This document shows, piece after piece, positions 61,216 through 64,000 of a stretch of DNA of 64,000 bases (positions are counted from its first letter, which is position 1; each line of letters starts with the position of its first letter). The notes below the pieces were generated by a model. The model did no database searches and was not told the origin of the DNA. It worked only from the letters and a program-made list of their open reading frames with translations. Both the position numbers and the translations under genes were made by a program. The stretch lies in the NCBI GenBank assembly GCA_014896295.1, contig JADBKR010000008.1, forward strand, positions 310,001 through 374,000. Reading direction: 5' to 3'. Source of the stretch: Limnochordaceae bacterium. GTDB taxonomy: Bacteria; Bacillota; Limnochordia; Limnochordales; Geochordaceae.

Positions 61216-64000
61216 TTAAAAGCTCAGCTGCCAGTGTAGCCCCAGCCGCAAGCCACCGCTCTCGGCCCAGGCGGCCCTCCATGTCAGGTTAGGGCTCAAC
61301 TGGAAGGAGAGGTCCACCTCCTGATCCGAACCGCTCCCCAACAGCGCACGCCCGTACCTGACATAGACCCTCGAAGGGGCGAGGTACTTTCCGAGGGAGA
61401 GCCACAGGCCCCTGTCGCCGCCGGCGGGAATGATCCAGAGTTCGTCGAGCCCGAGGCTCTCCCGCACCGCCCGCTCCAGGGGATTCATGGCCCAGACGGC
61501 GAGCTGCTCGTTGACCCGGTTGACCCACTGCTCGCCCGGCCCGTCGCTAGGCGGGGGCAGGAGCAGCGCGATCAGCTGCTCCCGGGTCATCTCGGGGCGG
61601 GAGCTGAGCTTGAGCTTCGAGACGTCGGAGGCCTCGCCCTGGACGTCGATCTGGACGGGACCGCCATCCTGCCCGGTGGTCGACGCCTCGAGGTTGAGCT
61701 CGGGCACCATGCCGCGGCTCTTGCTGAAGTTGAGGGTGCCGCTCGTGATGCGGAACTCCCGCCCGAAGTAGCGCAGCCTCGCCTGGGAGAGCTGCACCGT
61801 CCCCTCCAGCGCCGGCGCGGCCGTGGTACCGGTCAAGAGCAACGTGCCTTGCGCCAGCCCGGACCCACCGAGCGCCGGCACGTCGAGGCGCACCGGCTCG
61901 ACGGCCTCGAGGGTGACATCCAGGGGGATGCCCGCCGAGAAGGACGGCCTGCCTTCCGTGGCCGCGGGCGCCTCCGGGGGCTGGCGCGACGGCACGGGAC
62001 CGACCTTGGGGGCGGGGCCTGCCGGCGAAGGCTGGCCCGGGGCCCCGGCGAACGGGCTGCCGCCGGCCCAGACCAGGAAGCGCCCCCGGCGCACGGCGAG
62101 CTTCCCGGAAAGGGTGGGCCAGCGCTCCGGCGAGAGGACGCCGGACCAGCGGAGCTCCCCGTCGAACAGCCCGGAAAGCTCCAGGCTCTCCACCGGCCGT
62201 CCTCCGATCGATGCCTGCCGTACCAGCAGGCGCAAATCGACCGGGTCGAGCGCGACCGGCCAGATCGACGCGAGGCCGGCACTGCCCGAGAGGGTCAAGC
62301 TGCCACCCGTCGCCAGCCGGGCCTGGCCCGTCTCCACCCGGATGCTGCGCCCCTGGATACCCAGGGCCACCGCCACGTCTTCGAGTGCCGTCAACCGCCC
62401 GTCGGAGGAAGCGACCCGCTGCGCCTGGAAGCGCAGCCCGCCCCTGGCATCGGGCGCATCCAGGCGCCCCGTGATGGCCAGCTGCCCGGTCAGCCCGCCT
62501 CCCTGGATCTCCCACTGCGGCATCCACTCCCGCACGAGCTCCAGGGGAAAACGCTGCATGGTGACCTGGACGTCCAGGTTGGTGGGGCGGGAGGCGACCC
62601 CCGGCCACGGTACGGGGACGAGGCCCGCCGCCCTGGCCACCTCCTGGCCCTGGACGTCGATACGAAGATCCTGCAGCCGCAACCCTTCGGGGAGCATGAC
62701 CAGCCGGCCGGCGGCGGAGGCGCCAGGTGGCACCCCGGCCGCCTGGGCAAGGCGCAGCTGGACCTGCCCGGACCACTTCTGCATGTCCACGTCGGCGCTC
62801 AGCGAGCCCTCCAGCTCGCCGCCCTTGATCCGCGCTCCGGTGACCACCCACCGGCTCGCCCCCAGATCCGCCCGCAGCGGCACCGCCACGTCGCCGAGCT
62901 GCCGGTCGAAAGCCGCCAGGTGGCGGGCGCTCAACTGCCCGGTCAGCACGCCGCCCTGGAGCCGGCCGGAGAAAGCCGCCTGGCCCCGCACGCCGCGCAG
63001 CCACGGGCGCAGGGCGACCCCGCCCAGGTCGATGAGGTCGCCGGTCACGGCGTAGGCGTCGGGACCGGTGCGGGCCATCTCCACCGTCCCGTCCGGGCCG
63101 TCGAAGCGGGCCAGCGCGACGATCGGCTGGGGCTGCGCGCCCGAGAGCGTCCAGACGAGGCGCGTCTCGAAGCTGCCGGTCAGCTGCCCGCGGGGAGCAG
63201 GGGGACGGGAGCCTCCCGCGGGCTCGCCCTCGGGCGCTCCCGATGGGCGCAGCATGGCGGAGACCGCGGTCACCGCCTCGGTCGAGGCTACCCCTTCGAG
63301 CGTCCCCGACAGGTCCAGCACGACCTGCGCGTCCTGGAACGCCGCGCCCGCGGCCGCCGGAGCGGACGGCCCCCACCATACCTTCGAGGAGATGGTCAGA
63401 AGACCGCTGCCCATCTCGACCGTAGCCGGCTCGACGCTCAAGCGCCCCTCGCTCATGTTGGCCTCCACCGAGAGCGCGGCGCTACCGGCGGCCACGTCGA
63501 GCAGCCGCCCCGAGGGCGTGTGGACCTCGCCCGAGACCCGCCACGGCCCCGAGGCCGACCCGGTCACCTCGCCTCGAGCGTCCACGCTGCTGACGCGGTA
63601 GGCGGGCCACCAGGGCACGTCATCCATGGGAGTGAGCCCCGTGAGCTCGAAGGGAATCACCGTCGTGAACGGCCACGCCCCGCTGACCTGCCCCGAGAAG
63701 CGCCCCTGCACGTTGCCCTTGGACAGGCGTCCGTCGGCGATCTGCACCGCACGGGGCTGCTGCACCACGGTGAAGCTCGCTACGGCGCCGATCAGGTGCT
63801 GAGGCCACACCCGTTCGGCCGCTGCCGGAGCCTTCCCGGTCGCCTCCAGCCGGACCGCCACGGGAGGCAGCCCCTGAGCGAGCCACGGGCCCTTGGCCGT
63901 GAAGCTCCCTCGCAAAGCCGGCAGCTCGGCCGACGCATCCGTCTCCACGGCGCCGTCCAAAGCCAGGTTGAGCGTACCGTCGCGAGCCAGGGCCACCGCT
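61216..64000 (-). CDS. tamB: TamB-family (DUF490) translocation/lipid transport protein, N-terminus beyond window
   Basis: At least 927 residues, running off the right edge. It is a long repetitive beta-taco/AsmA-like sheet (repeats such as GTLNLALDGAVETDASAELPALRGSF) with the C-terminal DUF490 domain: GGSGLAQGTLLLTGTTAAPALEGTVQL, YFGREFRITSGTLNFSKSRGMVPELNLEAST, SRPEMTREQLIALLLPPPSDG and a final LHWQLSF. TamB spans the periplasm and is thought to move phospholipids between the membranes or help BamA/TamA substrates. It is next to bamA, as in many diderm Firmicutes. No TamA is visible. Confidence 0.9.
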   Translation of the reverse strand, partial: AVALARDGTLNLALDGAVETDASAELPALRGSFTAKGPWLAQGLPPVAVRLEATGKAPAAAERVWPQHLIGAVASFTVVQQPRAVQIADGRLSKGNVQGRFSGQVSGAWPFTTVIPFELTGLTPMDDVPWWPAYRVSSVDARGEVTGSASGPWRVSGEVHTPSGRLLDVAAGSAALSVEANMSEGRLSVEPATVEMGSGLLTISSKVWWGPSAPAAAGAAFQDAQVVLDLSGTLEGVASTEAVTAVSAMLRPSGAPEGEPAGGSRPPAPRGQLTGSFETRLVWTLSGAQPQPIVALARFDGPDGTVEMARTGPDAYAVTGDLIDLGGVALRPWLRGVRGQAAFSGRLQGGVLTGQLSARHLAAFDRQLGDVAVPLRADLGASRWVVTGARIKGGELEGSLSADVDMQKWSGQVQLRLAQAAGVPPGASAAGRLVMLPEGLRLQDLRIDVQGQEVARAAGLVPVPWPGVASRPTNLDVQVTMQRFPLELVREWMPQWEIQGGGLTGQLAITGRLDAPDARGGLRFQAQRVASSDGRLTALEDVAVALGIQGRSIRVETGQARLATGGSLTLSGSAGLASIWPVALDPVDLRLLVRQASIGGRPVESLELSGLFDGELRWSGVLSPERWPTLSGKLAVRRGRFLVWAGGSPFAGAPGQPSPAGPAPKVGPVPSRQPPEAPAATEGRPSFSAGIPLDVTLEAVEPVRLDVPALGGSGLAQGTLLLTGTTAAPALEGTVQLSQARLRYFGREFRITSGTLNFSKSRGMVPELNLEASTTGQDGGPVQIDVQGEASDVSKLKLSSRPEMTREQLIALLLPPPSDGPGEQWVNRVNEQLAVWAMNPLERAVRESLGLDELWIIPAGGDRGLWLSLGKYLAPSRVYVRYGRALLGSGSDQEVDLSFQLSPNLTWRAAWAESGGLRLGLHWQLSF

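Overview
The window is very GC-rich and gene-dense, with many GTG and TTG starts. It carries an almost complete set of outer-membrane genes: lipid A synthesis (lpxA, lpxB, lpxC, lpxD, lpxI, fabZ), LPS transport (msbA-like, lptA, lptB, lptC, lptD, lptF/G) and outer-membrane assembly (bamA, skp/ompH, tamB). Next to them lie SLH-domain envelope proteins of the kind that tie peptidoglycan to an outer membrane, and a DUF3084 gene. This single-cluster layout with SLH tethers is what diderm Firmicutes show. With this base composition a Limnochordia-like lineage is my best guess. That is inference, because no rRNA or other marker is present.

Left part (1-31 kb): a mosaic of housekeeping and accessory genes on both strands. 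It holds a secreted 2',3'-cyclic-nucleotide phosphodiesterase (cut by the window edge), dTDP-glucose 4,6-dehydratase, a Gfo/Idh/MocA oxidoreductase, a PQQ-type sugar dehydrogenase, a GGDEF-EAL protein, and a folate island (divergent DHPS paralog, folK, folP-folB fusion). A GH84 glycosidase, S9 peptidase, MFS exporter and aldehyde dehydrogenase form a minus-strand run. They are followed by a proline-rich/collagen-like membrane protein, an acyl-CoA ligase, a PaaI-type thioesterase, an unknown protein, a penicillin-acylase-family hydrolase, a 46-residue membrane peptide, a degenerate S41 protease, an FtsH-like protease, another MFS protein and an orphan ParB-like protein.

Middle (31.5-37.6 kb, minus strand): an SLH/outer-membrane operon. 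It begins with a strong sigma-54-type promoter match and an Omp-alpha-like tether (SLH, coiled coil, C-terminal membrane helix). A terminator whose arm carries the next ribosome-binding site follows. After it come a second SLH protein, a RuvX-like nuclease, an SLH/beta-barrel protein and a secreted protein of unknown function.

Right part (37.7-64 kb, all minus strand): the outer-membrane cluster, transcribed tamB, bamA, skp, lpxD, two barrel-like proteins, lptF/G, lptD, lptC, lptA, an FtsX/FtsE-like permease-ATPase, lpxC, fabZ, lpxA, lpxI, lpxB, an lpxB-like paralog, msbA-like, a sugar epimerase, lptB and DUF3084. Most junctions are 4-nt overlaps (GTGA/ATGA/TTGA), so the cluster is probably translationally coupled. 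lpxK, the Kdo genes and lpxH are absent here; lpxI replaces lpxH.

Thirteen genes cannot be read in one frame and need one to three single-base corrections. Both halves are well conserved on each side of every break, so I annotate them as full-length genes with a frameshift. Sequencing or assembly error is the most likely cause. No tRNA, rRNA, CRISPR array, transposase or prophage gene was found.
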